DNA of 64,000 nucleotides, taken from contig NZ_BMEB01000006.1 of the NCBI RefSeq assembly GCF_014636275.1, positions 1 through 64,000 of the forward strand, given 5' to 3'. This document shows, piece after piece, positions 16,237 through 25,399 of the stretch. Under the pieces are notes generated by a model. It ran no database searches, had not been told where the DNA came from, and saw only the letters and a program-made list of their open reading frames with translations. Made by a program: the position numbers and the translations under genes. Every line of letters begins with the position of its first letter. Within the stretch, counting starts at the first letter, position 1. This stretch comes from Cellulomonas carbonis. Lineage in GTDB: Bacteria; Actinomycetota; Actinomycetes; Actinomycetales; Cellulomonadaceae.

Positions 16237-16368
16237 GGTGGGGGCATTCGACCACCGATGTCCGGTTCGCGGAAGAGGCAGCGTGTCCCGGCACCGGTGA
16301 CGGCGGGGTCGGTGTCCGTCAGCCGGTCGGCGCGTCCCGCCCTGCGGACGGTGGCGAAGGGCGCGTCG

Positions 16369-16785
16369 TCAGGCCTGCGGGCCCTCGGCGGGCTTCCGTC
16401 GCGCGTCGCGCTCGCGGATCCGCTCCTCCTCGCGCTGGACCTGGGCGAACGTCTCGCGCTCGCGCACGAGCCACTCGGGCGGGTCGTCGCGCAGGGCGTG
16501 GATCTGCTCGGTCGTGAGCGCGTCGGTCACGCCCGCGCGGGCGAGCCCGCTCGTGGAGACCCGCAGGCGCGACGCGACGACCTGCCGCGGGTGGGGGCCG
16601 TCGCGACGCAGGTCGACGAGCCACTGCGGAGGGTCGTTGCGCAGCCGCTCGAGCTCGTCGCGCGTCACCGTGCCCCGCTGGAACTCCTCGGGCGTCGCGG
16701 GCAGGTACACGCCCAGCTTCGCGGCCGCCGTCGCGGCCTTCATCGTCTGGGAGTCGCGCCTGCGCGGGGCGGGGGTGTCCGTCAC
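16369..16785 (-). CDS. DUF5997 family protein with an internal duplication
   Basis: A 138-residue soluble, basic protein. Two copies of one motif are visible: ELERLRNDPPQWLVDLRRD (about 58-76) and QIHALRDDPPEWLVRERET (about 104-122). The segment ASRLRVSTSGLARAGV between them looks like a helix-turn-helix. The family (DUF5997) has no assigned function and is, from memory, regularly found beside a LysR-type substrate-binding gene, as here. The GTG at 16785 has TATCCT six bases upstream, so it is probably leaderless. It diverges from the LysR-like gene across 102 bp, so both may share control. Confidence 0.82.
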   Translation of the reverse strand: MTDTPAPRRRDSQTMKAATAAAKLGVYLPATPEEFQRGTVTRDELERLRNDPPQWLVDLRRDGPHPRQVVASRLRVSTSGLARAGVTDALTTEQIHALRDDPPEWLVRERETFAQVQREEERIRERDARRKPAEGPQA

Positions 16786-16791
16786 CGCGCC

Positions 16792-16797
16792 AGGATA
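16792..16797 (-). promoter_or_regulatory. -10 hexamer for leaderless DUF5997 gene
   Basis: TATCCT on the minus strand (TANNNT) is six bases from the GTG at 16785. Confidence 0.5.
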
Positions 16798-16887
16798 CGG
16801 TCGTCGCCGGCGGCCCGTGCGCGCGGGACGCGGGACGTGCGCGTCGGCCCCTCGCCGCGCGCCATCGCGGAGCCTGGAGGAGACACC

Positions 16888-17727
16888 GTGCCCGAGGACA
16901 GCACCGCCCCGTTCCGGCTCCTCGTCGTCCCGGGGACCACGCCGGCCCGGTGGGTCGCGACCTGGGTGGCGCGGCGTCCGGGCACCCGGCTCGAGCTCGT
17001 CCACGCCACCGTGCGGGAGCAGCTCGCCGTCCTCGAGGAGGGCCGCGCCGACCTCGGCCTCGTCCGGCTCGACGCGCGCCCCGACGGGTGGAGCGCCATC
17101 CCGCTCTACACCGAGACGACCGTCGTCGTCGTGCCCAAGGACCACGTCCTCACGGCGCTCGACGAGGTCGAGCCGCACGACCTCGCGGACGAGACGCTCC
17201 TCGTGCCGGACGACGACGTCATCGGCTGGACGTCCCCGCCCGGGGAGGCGAGCCTGCTCCCGCCTCCGCCGACGACGGAGGCCGCGCTCGAGCTCGTCGC
17301 GGCCGGCGTCGGTCTCGTCGTCGTGCCGCAGTCGCTCGCGCGCCTGCACCACCGACGCGACCTGACGTACCGCACGCTCGTCGGCGCGCCGGCGTCCACG
17401 GTCCACCTCGCGTGGCGCCAGGACCGCACGACGCCCGACGTCGAGACGTTCGTCGGCATCGTGCGCGGCCGGACGGAGAACAGCTCACGCGGCGCCTCGG
17501 CCCCGTCGGGCGCATCCGCCGACGACGCCTCGCAGAGCACCGGCCGGTCGGGCGGGCGGAGCGGGTCGGGCGGCGTGGACGCCGGGCGGACCGGGGGCAC
17601 CGGTGGTCGCGGGCGGGCCGGTGGGCGGACCGCCACGGGCGGTGGCCGAGGCACGGGCGGAGGCAGGGGCGCCGGGGGCGGCGCGGGACGCGGCTCCAAG
17701 GGCAGGCCCCGGGGTCCACGACGCTGA
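16888..17727 (+). CDS. LysR-type effector-binding domain without DNA-binding domain, with RG-rich tail
   Basis: A 279-residue protein. Residues 8-195 form a periplasmic-binding-type II fold as in LysR regulators: FRLLVVPGTTPARWVATWVA, QLAVLEEGRADLGLVRLD, the hinge PLYTETTVVVVPKDH and ALELVAAGVGLVVVPQSLAR. The usual N-terminal winged-helix domain is absent, and no frame upstream supplies one. After about residue 200 comes a Ser/Gly/Arg tail of about 80 residues ending in alternating Gly and Arg, reminiscent of RGG nucleic-acid-binding tails. GGAGGAGA at 16876-16883 is a strong ribosome-binding site for the GTG. The divergent DUF5997 gene may be its partner. Ligand unknown. Confidence 0.85.
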   Translation: MPEDSTAPFRLLVVPGTTPARWVATWVARRPGTRLELVHATVREQLAVLEEGRADLGLVRLDARPDGWSAIPLYTETTVVVVPKDHVLTALDEVEPHDLADETLLVPDDDVIGWTSPPGEASLLPPPPTTEAALELVAAGVGLVVVPQSLARLHHRRDLTYRTLVGAPASTVHLAWRQDRTTPDVETFVGIVRGRTENSSRGASAPSGASADDASQSTGRSGGRSGSGGVDAGRTGGTGGRGRAGGRTATGGGRGTGGGRGAGGGAGRGSKGRPRGPRR

Positions 17728-17834
17728 CGTCGGGACCCGCGGCACGCGGGCGCGGCCAGAGGTCGACGACGCTGACGTCGGTAGCCGCGGCCCCCGGGCG
17801 AGGCCCGGGAGCCGCGACGCCGGCGTCAGTAGCC
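17719..17834. repeat. Three 48-bp-period repeat units between convergent genes
   Basis: CGACGCTGACGTCGG occurs at 17719 and again at 17767, exactly 48 bp apart. A diverged third copy (CGACGCCGGCGTCAGTAGCC) begins at 17815, again 48 bp on. The first copy contains the LysR-like stop codon and the third contains the deoC stop. Each interval holds a hairpin: CCCGCG/CGCGGG at 17736-17750 and the larger one at 17787-17815. This looks like a duplicated terminator module. Confidence 0.8.
17787..17815. terminator. Bidirectional terminator hairpin
   Basis: A 13-bp stem with one mismatch (GCGGCCCCCGGGC against GCCCGGGAGCCGC) and a 3-base GAG loop lies between the LysR-like and deoC stops. Confidence 0.6.
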
Positions 17835-18533
17835 GGAGGTCGCCCCCGCGGCCTCGCCGCCGTCGAGGGTGTCGAGCACCGCCGCGGTCCCGGAGAGCCC
17901 GAGCCGGGTCGCACCGGCCGCGATCATCTCGCGCGCGGCCTGGCCCGTGCGGATGCCGCCCGACGCCTTGACGCCGAGGCGACCGCCGACCGTCTCGGCC
18001 ATGAGGCGCACCGCGTGCGCCGACGCGCCGCCCGCCGGGTGGAAGCCCGTCGACGTCTTGACGAAGTCCGCGCCCGCCTCCTCGGACGCCCGGCAGCAGC
18101 CGACGATCTCGTCGTCGGTCAGCGCCGCCGACTCGATGATGACCTTGAGGACCGTCGGCGCGGGCACCGCCGCGCGCACCGCGGCCACGTCCGCGCGGAC
18201 CGCGTCGAAGTCGCCGGCCTTCGCCGCGCCCAGGTCGATCACCATGTCGACCTCGTGCGCGCCGTCGGCGACCGCGCGCGCGGCCTCGGCGGCCTTGACG
18301 TCGCTGTGGTGCTTGCCCGACGGGAACCCGCACACCGTCGCCACGAGGACGTCGCCCGCGTCCACGGGGAGCATCGAGGGCGACACGCAGATCGAGTAGA
18401 CGCCGAGGGCCTGGGCCTCGGCGACGAGCGCCTCGACGTCAGCGCGCGTGGCCTCGGGCTTGAGGAGCGTGTGGTCGACCATGCGGGCGACGCCCTCGCG
18501 GGTCAGCGGGGCGGGGGTGCTGTCGGTGGTCAT
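17826..18533 (-). CDS. deoC: Deoxyribose-phosphate aldolase
   Basis: A 235-residue class I aldolase that cleaves 2-deoxyribose-5-phosphate to acetaldehyde and glyceraldehyde-3-phosphate. The TIM-barrel signatures are visible: [34 protein letters not shown], the lysine in [14 protein letters not shown], and the Schiff-base lysine in [13 protein letters not shown] terminal Tyr (ATSGY), which completes the active site in this family, is present. The ATG overlaps the add stop (ATGA), so the two are coupled. It finishes the deoxynucleoside branch started by deoA and punA. Confidence 0.95.
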   Translation of the reverse strand: MTTDSTPAPLTREGVARMVDHTLLKPEATRADVEALVAEAQALGVYSICVSPSMLPVDAGDVLVATVCGFPSGKHHSDVKAAEAARAVADGAHEVDMVIDLGAAKAGDFDAVRADVAAVRAAVPAPTVLKVIIESAALTDDEIVGCCRASEEAGADFVKTSTGFHPAGGASAHAVRLMAETVGGRLGVKASGGIRTGQAAREMIAAGATRLGLSGTAAVLDTLDGGEAAGATSGY

Positions 18534-19657
18534 GCGCGGTGCCGTCCGTTCGAGCGCTCGGTGAATCCGGGGATGATGACGTCCTCGACGAGCTCTGCGC
18601 GCTCGTCGTGGTGGATGAAGCCGTTCCAGGCCGCCGTGAGGGTCACGTCGCGCAGGTCGTCGCGGGTCCAGCCCGCGTGCTCGACGAGCGCCGCGAGCTC
18701 CTGCGTGAGCGACGTGCCCGACATCAGGCGGTTGTCCGTGTTGACCGTGACCGCGAAGCCGAGGCGGAGCAGCGGTGTCACGGGGTGCTGCGCGATCGAC
18801 GGCGTCGCACCCGTGTGGACGTTCGACGTCGGGCACACCTCGAGCGGGACCTGCTGGTCGCGGACCCAGTGCGCGATGTCCCCGAAGCGCGCCTTCTCGA
18901 CGCCCCACGGGTCGTCCTCGGTGGGCTCCCCGAGGACGACGTCGTCGATGACGTGCACGCCGTGGCCGATCCGGATGGCCCCGGCGATGTGCAGGGCCTC
19001 CGCGACCGAGCCGGCGCCGGCCGCCTCGCCCGCGTGCACGGTGACGGGGAAGCTCGCGTAGCGCAGCGTGCGGAACGCGGCGGCGTGGCGCGACGGCGGG
19101 TGGCCCGCCTCGGCGCCCGCGAGGTCGAAGCCGAGCACGCCGCGCAGGCGGTTCTCGAGCGCGAGCCGCGCCACGTCGGCCGCGTTGCCGCCCGTGCGCA
19201 TCGCGGTCAGCACCTGTGCGACGCGGATCCGCCGGCCTGCCCCGGCGGCCGCGGCGACGCCCTCCTCGACTCCCTCGGTCACCGCGTCGACGACCTGCTG
19301 CGGCTCGAGCCCACCGGAGACGTGGAGCTCGGGCGCGTAGCGCTGCTCGGCGTACACGACGCCGTCGGCGGCGAGGTCCTCGACGGCCTCGCGCGCGATG
19401 CGGCGCAGCGCGTCGGCCGACTGCATCACCGCGAGCGTCCGGTCGAACGTCGCGAGGTAGGCCTCGAGCGAGCCCGCGGCCGCGCTGGTCACGAACCACG
19501 AGGCGAGGCCCTCGGCGTCGTCCGCGGGGAGGACGAGACCCTGCGCGTCGGACAGCTCGAGGAGGGTGCTCGGACGCACTCCCCCGTCGAGGTGGTCGTG
19601 CAGGAGGACCTTCGGCAGCTCGGCGATCGTCCCTGCGTCCAGCGGCTGCCCGGTCAT
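18530..19657 (-). CDS. add: Adenosine deaminase
   Basis: A 375-residue zinc hydrolase of the amidohydrolase superfamily that converts (deoxy)adenosine to (deoxy)inosine. Metal and active-site motifs: [28 protein letters not shown] (catalytic Glu/Gly region), [19 protein letters not shown] and [14 protein letters not shown]. The length is slightly above the bacterial norm. The ATG at 19657 has TAGCGT seven bases upstream, suggesting a leaderless transcript separate from the upstream salvage genes, which end at the hairpin 19687-19720. Its product inosine is the substrate for punA. Confidence 0.95.
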   Translation of the reverse strand: MTGQPLDAGTIAELPKVLLHDHLDGGVRPSTLLELSDAQGLVLPADDAEGLASWFVTSAAAGSLEAYLATFDRTLAVMQSADALRRIAREAVEDLAADGVVYAEQRYAPELHVSGGLEPQQVVDAVTEGVEEGVAAAAGAGRRIRVAQVLTAMRTGGNAADVARLALENRLRGVLGFDLAGAEAGHPPSRHAAAFRTLRYASFPVTVHAGEAAGAGSVAEALHIAGAIRIGHGVHVIDDVVLGEPTEDDPWGVEKARFGDIAHWVRDQQVPLEVCPTSNVHTGATPSIAQHPVTPLLRLGFAVTVNTDNRLMSGTSLTQELAALVEHAGWTRDDLRDVTLTAAWNGFIHHDERAELVEDVIIPGFTERSNGRHRA

Positions 19658-19664
19658 GCCGCCA

Positions 19665-19670
19665 ACGCTA
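19665..19670 (-). promoter_or_regulatory. -10 hexamer for leaderless add
   Basis: TAGCGT on the minus strand lies seven bases before the ATG at 19657 and downstream of a strong terminator, so add-deoC probably has its own promoter. Confidence 0.45.
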
Positions 19671-19686
19671 CTGCCCGCCGACGGCT

Positions 19687-19720
19687 GACCCGCCCGTCCG
19701 AGGGCCCGGACGGGCGGGTC
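19687..19720 (-). terminator. Strong hairpin ending the acidic-protein transcript
   Basis: GACCCGCCCGTCCG and its exact complement form a 14-bp stem with a 6-base loop, 16 bases after the stop of the small acidic protein. Confidence 0.7.
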
Positions 19721-19736
19721 GAGGAGGAGACGGACG

Positions 19737-20045
19737 TCACGGCGCCCGGTAGTCGTCGGTCCCGTCGTCGGGCACCTCGATGGCCTGCTCGAGGACGTCG
19801 CCCTCCGCCGCGTCGTCCCGGGCGGCCGACGGCGGCAGCCGGTCACCGGTGTCGCCGTCCGCGTCCTGCGCCTGCTCGAGCGCGTCGCCCTCCGAGGCCT
19901 CCTCGAGGAGGTCGGGCTTCGGCGCGCGCGGGAGGTCGTCGGGGTCGACGGGGGTCGTCGTGCGCTCCGAGCCCGGGACCGCCGAGCTGTCGGGGGGCAC
20001 CAGACCGGCGTCCGCCCACGTGCTGTCTCCGGGTGTCGTGCTCAT
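19737..20045 (-). CDS. Small acidic protein with repeated EGDxLEQ motif
   Basis: A 102-residue, highly acidic, probably disordered protein without signal peptide or membrane segment. The motif EGDALEQ (about residue 54) recurs as EGDVLEQ (about residue 86). I do not recognise a characterised family, although similar short acidic proteins are common in actinobacteria. The ATG at 20045 is chosen because AGAGGTGAG lies upstream at good spacing; the longer frame would start in promoter sequence. It stands between the salvage operon and add with its own terminator, so a link to nucleoside metabolism is not shown. Confidence 0.7.
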   Translation of the reverse strand: MSTTPGDSTWADAGLVPPDSSAVPGSERTTTPVDPDDLPRAPKPDLLEEASEGDALEQAQDADGDTGDRLPPSAARDDAAEGDVLEQAIEVPDDGTDDYRAP

Positions 20046-20162
20046 CGGCTCACCTCTCGCTGGTCGGGCGTGCCTCCCCATCCTCACCCGCACCGTGTGG
20101 GCCCGCGACCCTGGGACGCGCGGCGGTGACGCCCGGACGGGCGACGACCTCGCGACGGTGCG

Positions 20163-21023
20163 TCAGGACGGCTCGCGCGGCGCGCCGTCGTGCGCGACGG
20201 GCAGGACCGCCCAGACGACGTGCTCCCAGCCGCCCAGCCCCGGGTGGGGACCCGCGCGCCCCGCCAGCGCCTCGGGCTCCGTCGGGACGACGCGGCCGCG
20301 CGACGGCTCCCAGACGTCCAGCCCGCCGTCCGGTCGGTCCGCGACCGCGAGGACGACGTGGCGCGGGACCGCCGTCGACCAGCCGCGCGCGGTGTCCCCG
20401 CCCGTGTAGAGAGGGACCGGCACACCGGCCGCGAGCCATGCACGGACGGTCCCGAGCACCCGGTCGAGGTGCGACCGGTCGGTGTCGTCGACCGGCAGGT
20501 GCGCGTAGCGGACCCCCGGGAAGCGCGCGACACGAGCGGCGCCCCACGGCGGCGTGCCGAGGGACTCGGGCCACGGCAGCCCGAGCGCGGCACGCGCATT
20601 CGTGCGCCGCTTGAGGATCCGCTGCAGCACGGCCGCGCGGTCCTCGACGCGGGCGCCCGCGAGGCGGCGCAACGCGCTCTCGGGCGCGTCCCGCAGCTCG
20701 GGCGGACGGACGTCCGGCACGTGACCCGTCGCGAGCCACGTCACGAGTCCGTCGTCCCCGCACGCCGCCAGCATCGTCAGGACGGCCGAGCCGCACGTCG
20801 TGCCGTCGGCCTGGCGCAGGCCCCGTGCGAGGCGGCGCACCGTGGCGCGGACCTCGCGCGGCGTCGGGCCGACGGCGTCCGGCGTGGGGCCGCCGACGGG
20901 GCCGCTCAGCCCCGCCGCGCCGCTCGACCCGACGGGGGCGACCGCCGCCGCACGTGCGAGCGCCCCGCCCCACACCCCCGCGCGGTGCAGGAGCGTGCTG
21001 AGCCGGGCGCCGCGCGCGGACAC
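20163..21023 (-). CDS. Papain-like (C39-like) protein of unknown function in the nucleoside operon
   Basis: A 286-residue protein with no clear signal peptide. A cysteine-peptidase-like triad can be read: RQADGTTCGSAVLTML (Q-x5-C-G as in C39 peptidases, about residues 71-86), PRHVVLAVAD (His) and LDVWEPSRGRV (acidic residue), in the correct order and spacing. The N-terminal 55 residues are Ala/Gly-rich. It starts with GTG one base after the deoA stop, so it is translated from the nucleoside-salvage transcript. Whether it cuts peptides, is a transglutaminase-like enzyme or is inactive is unknown. Family assignment is my inference from the motif pattern. Confidence 0.75.
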   Translation of the reverse strand: MSARGARLSTLLHRAGVWGGALARAAAVAPVGSSGAAGLSGPVGGPTPDAVGPTPREVRATVRRLARGLRQADGTTCGSAVLTMLAACGDDGLVTWLATGHVPDVRPPELRDAPESALRRLAGARVEDRAAVLQRILKRRTNARAALGLPWPESLGTPPWGAARVARFPGVRYAHLPVDDTDRSHLDRVLGTVRAWLAAGVPVPLYTGGDTARGWSTAVPRHVVLAVADRPDGGLDVWEPSRGRVVPTEPEALAGRAGPHPGLGGWEHVVWAVLPVAHDGAPREPS

Positions 21024-21024
21024 G

Positions 21025-22329
<1,305 letters not shown>

Positions 22330-22338
22330 TGGTGCTCC

Positions 22339-22743
22339 TCAGGCTCGCTCGACGAGGTCGTCCGGGCCGAAGGCGTCGGGCAGGACCTCGTCCATGGTTC
22401 GGATGCCGCGCACGGTCTCGACGAGCAGCGTCGCCCCGCCGTGCTCCCACAGGAGCTGGCGGCAGCGGCCGCACGGCATGAGGACGTTCCCGTGCCCGTC
22501 GACGCACGTGAAGGCGACGAGGCGGCCACCGCCCGACGTGTGGAGCGCACCCACGAGGGTGCACTCGGCGCACAGCCCCACGCCGTACGACGCGTTCTCG
22601 ACGTTGCAGCCGACCACGACGCGGCCGTCGTCGACGAGGGCCGCGCAGCCCACGGGGAACTGCGAGTACGGCGCGTACGCGGTCGCCATGGCCTCGCGGG
22701 CCCGGGCCCGCAGCGCGTCCCAGTCGACGTCGTGCTGGTCCAC
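22339..22743 (-). CDS. cdd: Cytidine deaminase
   Basis: A 134-residue homotetrameric-type zinc deaminase converting (deoxy)cytidine to (deoxy)uridine. The zinc site is GLCAECTLVGAL (C-A-E with catalytic Glu) plus LMPCGRCRQLLWEH; substrate residues are in SQFPVGCAALV and GCNVENASYG. Two in-frame GTGs are possible (22749 and 22743). AAGGAG stands five bases before 22743 but touches 22749, so 22743 is chosen. The permease stop lies only two bases upstream. The product feeds deoA directly. Confidence 0.93.
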   Translation of the reverse strand: MDQHDVDWDALRARAREAMATAYAPYSQFPVGCAALVDDGRVVVGCNVENASYGVGLCAECTLVGALHTSGGGRLVAFTCVDGHGNVLMPCGRCRQLLWEHGGATLLVETVRGIRTMDEVLPDAFGPDDLVERA

Positions 22744-22745
22744 CG

Positions 22746-24038
22746 TCACTCCTTGACGTACGGCTCGCCGTCGGCCGCGGGTGCGCGCGACCGGCCGACC
22801 AGGCCGGCGACCGCGAGCAGCGTCACGACGTACGGGAGCATGAGCATGAACTGGCTCGGGACGGGTGCCCCGACCACGCTGAGCGCACCCTCGAGGTTCG
22901 ACGCGAAGCCGAACAGCAGCGCGGCGAGCGCGGCGCGCACGGGGTCCCACTTGCCGAAGATCACCGCGGCGAGCGCGATGAAGCCGGCGCCGGCCGTCAT
23001 GTTCTTCCCGAACGACGACACGGACACGACGGTGTAGAACGCACCGCCGAGGCCCGCGACGGCGCCCGCGATCATGAGGGCGCGGTAGCGCGTCCGCTCG
23101 ACCTTGATGCCCACCGTGTCGGCGGCCTTCGGGTGCTCGCCCACGGCGCGGACCCGTAGGCCCCAGCGCGTGCGGTACAGCGCGAACCACACCGCGGGCA
23201 CCGTGAGGTACATGAGGTAGACGACGATCGTCTGCTCGAACAGCGCGGGACCGACGACCGGGATGTCGGACAGCAGCGGGATGCTGATGCGCGAGAACCG
23301 CGTCGTCTCGTTGAGCTGGGCGTTGGGCACGAGGACCTGCGAGTACAGGAAGCTCGTGATGCCCAGGACGAGGACGTTGAGGACGACGCCGACGATCACC
23401 TGGTTGACCTTGTGCGTGATCGTGAACAGGCCGAGCACGAGCGCCACGAGCACGCCAGCGACGACGGCGGCCACGAGGCCCACCCACGGGCTGCCCGTCA
23501 CCGAGCCGGCCACGGCCGCGCTGAACGCGCCCGCGAGCAGCTGCGCCTCGATCGCGATGTTGACGACTCCCGCCCGCTCGCCGATCACGCCGCCGAGCGC
23601 GCCGAAGACGATCGGGACGGCGAGCAGCACGGCTCCGCCGATGAGGCGGACCACCGGGAAGTCGCGGTCGCTGCCCGCGCCCGCCCACGCGAGGAACGCC
23701 ACGAACGCGACGAGCACGAAGATCAGCGTGAGCCACGTCGGGATGCGCCGAGCCGCCCGGACGAGCCAGAAGGCGACGGCCGTGAGGACCGCCAGCACGA
23801 CGACGGACACCCACGCGAGCGGCATGCCGGGGACGGCCATGTCGGGGATCCGGACGAGGTCCCCCTCGGCCGAGAAGCGGAAGTTGGTGTTCCCCTCCCG
23901 GCCCTGGAGCGCCAGAAGGAGCGCCAGGAGCGCCGTCACCACGGCGAACGCGATCGGCGCCTTCCGGCTGACGACGGCGACCGTGCGGACCTCGTCGGTC
24001 GCGGGTGCGGGGCTGGGGGTGGTGGCGAGGGCGGTCAT
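22746..24038 (-). CDS. Nucleoside ABC transporter permease, second subunit
   Basis: A 430-residue permease of the branched-chain amino acid/sugar type (BPD_transp_2), like YufQ/NupQ partners of BMP-family binding proteins. Eight to ten hydrophobic helices are visible, with the conserved core GVIGERAGVVNIAIEAQLLA (EAA-like cytoplasmic loop) and GLRVRAVGEHPKAADTVGI. The N-terminus (about 1-35) is hydrophilic. It begins with ATG overlapping the first permease's stop, and the two form the membrane channel. With purine and pyrimidine salvage genes downstream, nucleosides are the likely cargo. Confidence 0.9.
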   Translation of the reverse strand: MTALATTPSPAPATDEVRTVAVVSRKAPIAFAVVTALLALLLALQGREGNTNFRFSAEGDLVRIPDMAVPGMPLAWVSVVVLAVLTAVAFWLVRAARRIPTWLTLIFVLVAFVAFLAWAGAGSDRDFPVVRLIGGAVLLAVPIVFGALGGVIGERAGVVNIAIEAQLLAGAFSAAVAGSVTGSPWVGLVAAVVAGVLVALVLGLFTITHKVNQVIVGVVLNVLVLGITSFLYSQVLVPNAQLNETTRFSRISIPLLSDIPVVGPALFEQTIVVYLMYLTVPAVWFALYRTRWGLRVRAVGEHPKAADTVGIKVERTRYRALMIAGAVAGLGGAFYTVVSVSSFGKNMTAGAGFIALAAVIFGKWDPVRAALAALLFGFASNLEGALSVVGAPVPSQFMLMLPYVVTLLAVAGLVGRSRAPAADGEPYVKE

Positions 24039-25399
24039 GCCGACACCGCCTTCCGGTCACGACGGGGCGCGCGGGGCCGACGCGGGCCCGGCTGCGGCAG
24101 ACGGAACACCGCGCGCACCAGCGGGGGGGCGGCGATGAAGAGGACGATGAGCGACTGCACGACGAGGACGATCTCGATCGGCACGCCCTCGGCGGCCTGC
24201 ATGACCGAGCCGCCCGCCTTGAACGCGCCGAACAGGATCGCGGCTGCGAGGACCCCGAAGGGCGAGGACCGGCCGAGCAGCGCGACCGTGATCGCGTCGA
24301 AGCCGATGCCCGCGTCGATGTCCGACCCGAAGCCCGTGGTGACCGTGCCGAGCACCTGCGTGGTCCCGGCGAGGCCGACCAGCCCACCCGCGACGAGCAT
24401 GACCGACACGGTGGTGCGCTGGACGTCGATGCCGGCGACGCGTGCCGCGTGCGGGTTCTCGCCCACGGCGCGGAACATGAAGCCCGCGCGGGACCGCTGG
24501 AGGATCCACCACACGAGGACGACCGCCGCGAGCGCGAGCAGGAAGCCGAGGTGCAGGTTGTACCGGGCGCCGAGCAGGTCCGGCATGACCGCCGTGTCCT
24601 TCATCGGCGCCGTCTTCGGGTTCGCCGAGCCGGGCGCCTGGAGCAGCCCGGGCGTCGCGAGCAGCCACGACAGCAGGTAGAAGGCGATGTAGTTGAGCAT
24701 GATCGTCACGATGACCTCGTGCGCGCCGGTGTAGGCGCGCAGGAGGCCCGCGATGCCGGCCCACAGCGCACCCGCGGCGACACCCGCCGCGACGGCCACG
24801 ACCAGGTGCAGCACGACGGGCAGGTCGAGCCCGAAGCCGACCCAGCCCGCCGCGGCCGCGGCGATGAGGATCTGCCCCTGGCCACCGATGTTGAACAGTC
24901 CGGCACGGAACGCGAGCGCCACGCCGAGCCCCGCCCCGATGAGCGGGGTCGCGTAGTTGAGCGACGTCGTGAGCGGGCGGATCGCGAGCGCGAACGAGTC
25001 CGCCCGGAAGTCCCAGACCGCACCGCGGAAGAGCGCGGCGTACGCGTTGCCGACGGCCGCGCCGATCGCACCGAGCATGTCGGTGGGGCGCGCGAAGAAG
25101 TACCCTGCGGCCTCCTGCACGGCCTCGTCGGTCGCGGCGATCATGATCGAGCCGGCGAGCACGGCGAGCACCACGGCGCCGACCGAGACGCCCCAGCTGC
25201 CCGAGGCGATCCGACGGAAGGCCTCGGCCCACCGGTCGTCGCGCCCCACCGGGGGGACGGTCGTCGTGGTGCCCGGTCCCTCGGCGCCTGCCGGCGCTCC
25301 GGTGCCCTCGTCGGCGACCGGGACCGACTCCGCGGCGCGGGAGAGCCCGCTCGTCGGGCTGTCCGTGTGCGGGTCGCGACCCGCGTCGGGGGCGTTCAT
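24035..25399 (-). CDS. Nucleoside ABC transporter permease, first subunit
   Basis: A 454-residue BPD_transp_2-type permease, like YufP/NupP. A Thr/Pro/Gly-rich cytoplasmic N-terminus (about 1-75) precedes the membrane helices (for example VSVGAVVLAVLAGSIMI). Conserved segments are FRAGLFNIGGQGQILIAAAA and FMFRAVGENPHAARVAGIDV, the latter in the ATPase-contacting loop. It overlaps the ATPase stop and the next permease start, both by ATGA, so the subunits are made in fixed order. The extended N-terminus is the only unusual feature. Confidence 0.9.
   Translation of the reverse strand: MNAPDAGRDPHTDSPTSGLSRAAESVPVADEGTGAPAGAEGPGTTTTVPPVGRDDRWAEAFRRIASGSWGVSVGAVVLAVLAGSIMIAATDEAVQEAAGYFFARPTDMLGAIGAAVGNAYAALFRGAVWDFRADSFALAIRPLTTSLNYATPLIGAGLGVALAFRAGLFNIGGQGQILIAAAAAGWVGFGLDLPVVLHLVVAVAAGVAAGALWAGIAGLLRAYTGAHEVIVTIMLNYIAFYLLSWLLATPGLLQAPGSANPKTAPMKDTAVMPDLLGARYNLHLGFLLALAAVVLVWWILQRSRAGFMFRAVGENPHAARVAGIDVQRTTVSVMLVAGGLVGLAGTTQVLGTVTTGFGSDIDAGIGFDAITVALLGRSSPFGVLAAAILFGAFKAGGSVMQAAEGVPIEIVLVVQSLIVLFIAAPPLVRAVFRLPQPGPRRPRAPRRDRKAVSA

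Noticed and set aside
17719..17834. 48-bp repeat as an attachment site or mobile-element end
   Set aside because: No integrase, transposase or target duplication is present, and each interval contains a hairpin between convergent genes, which fits duplicated terminators better.
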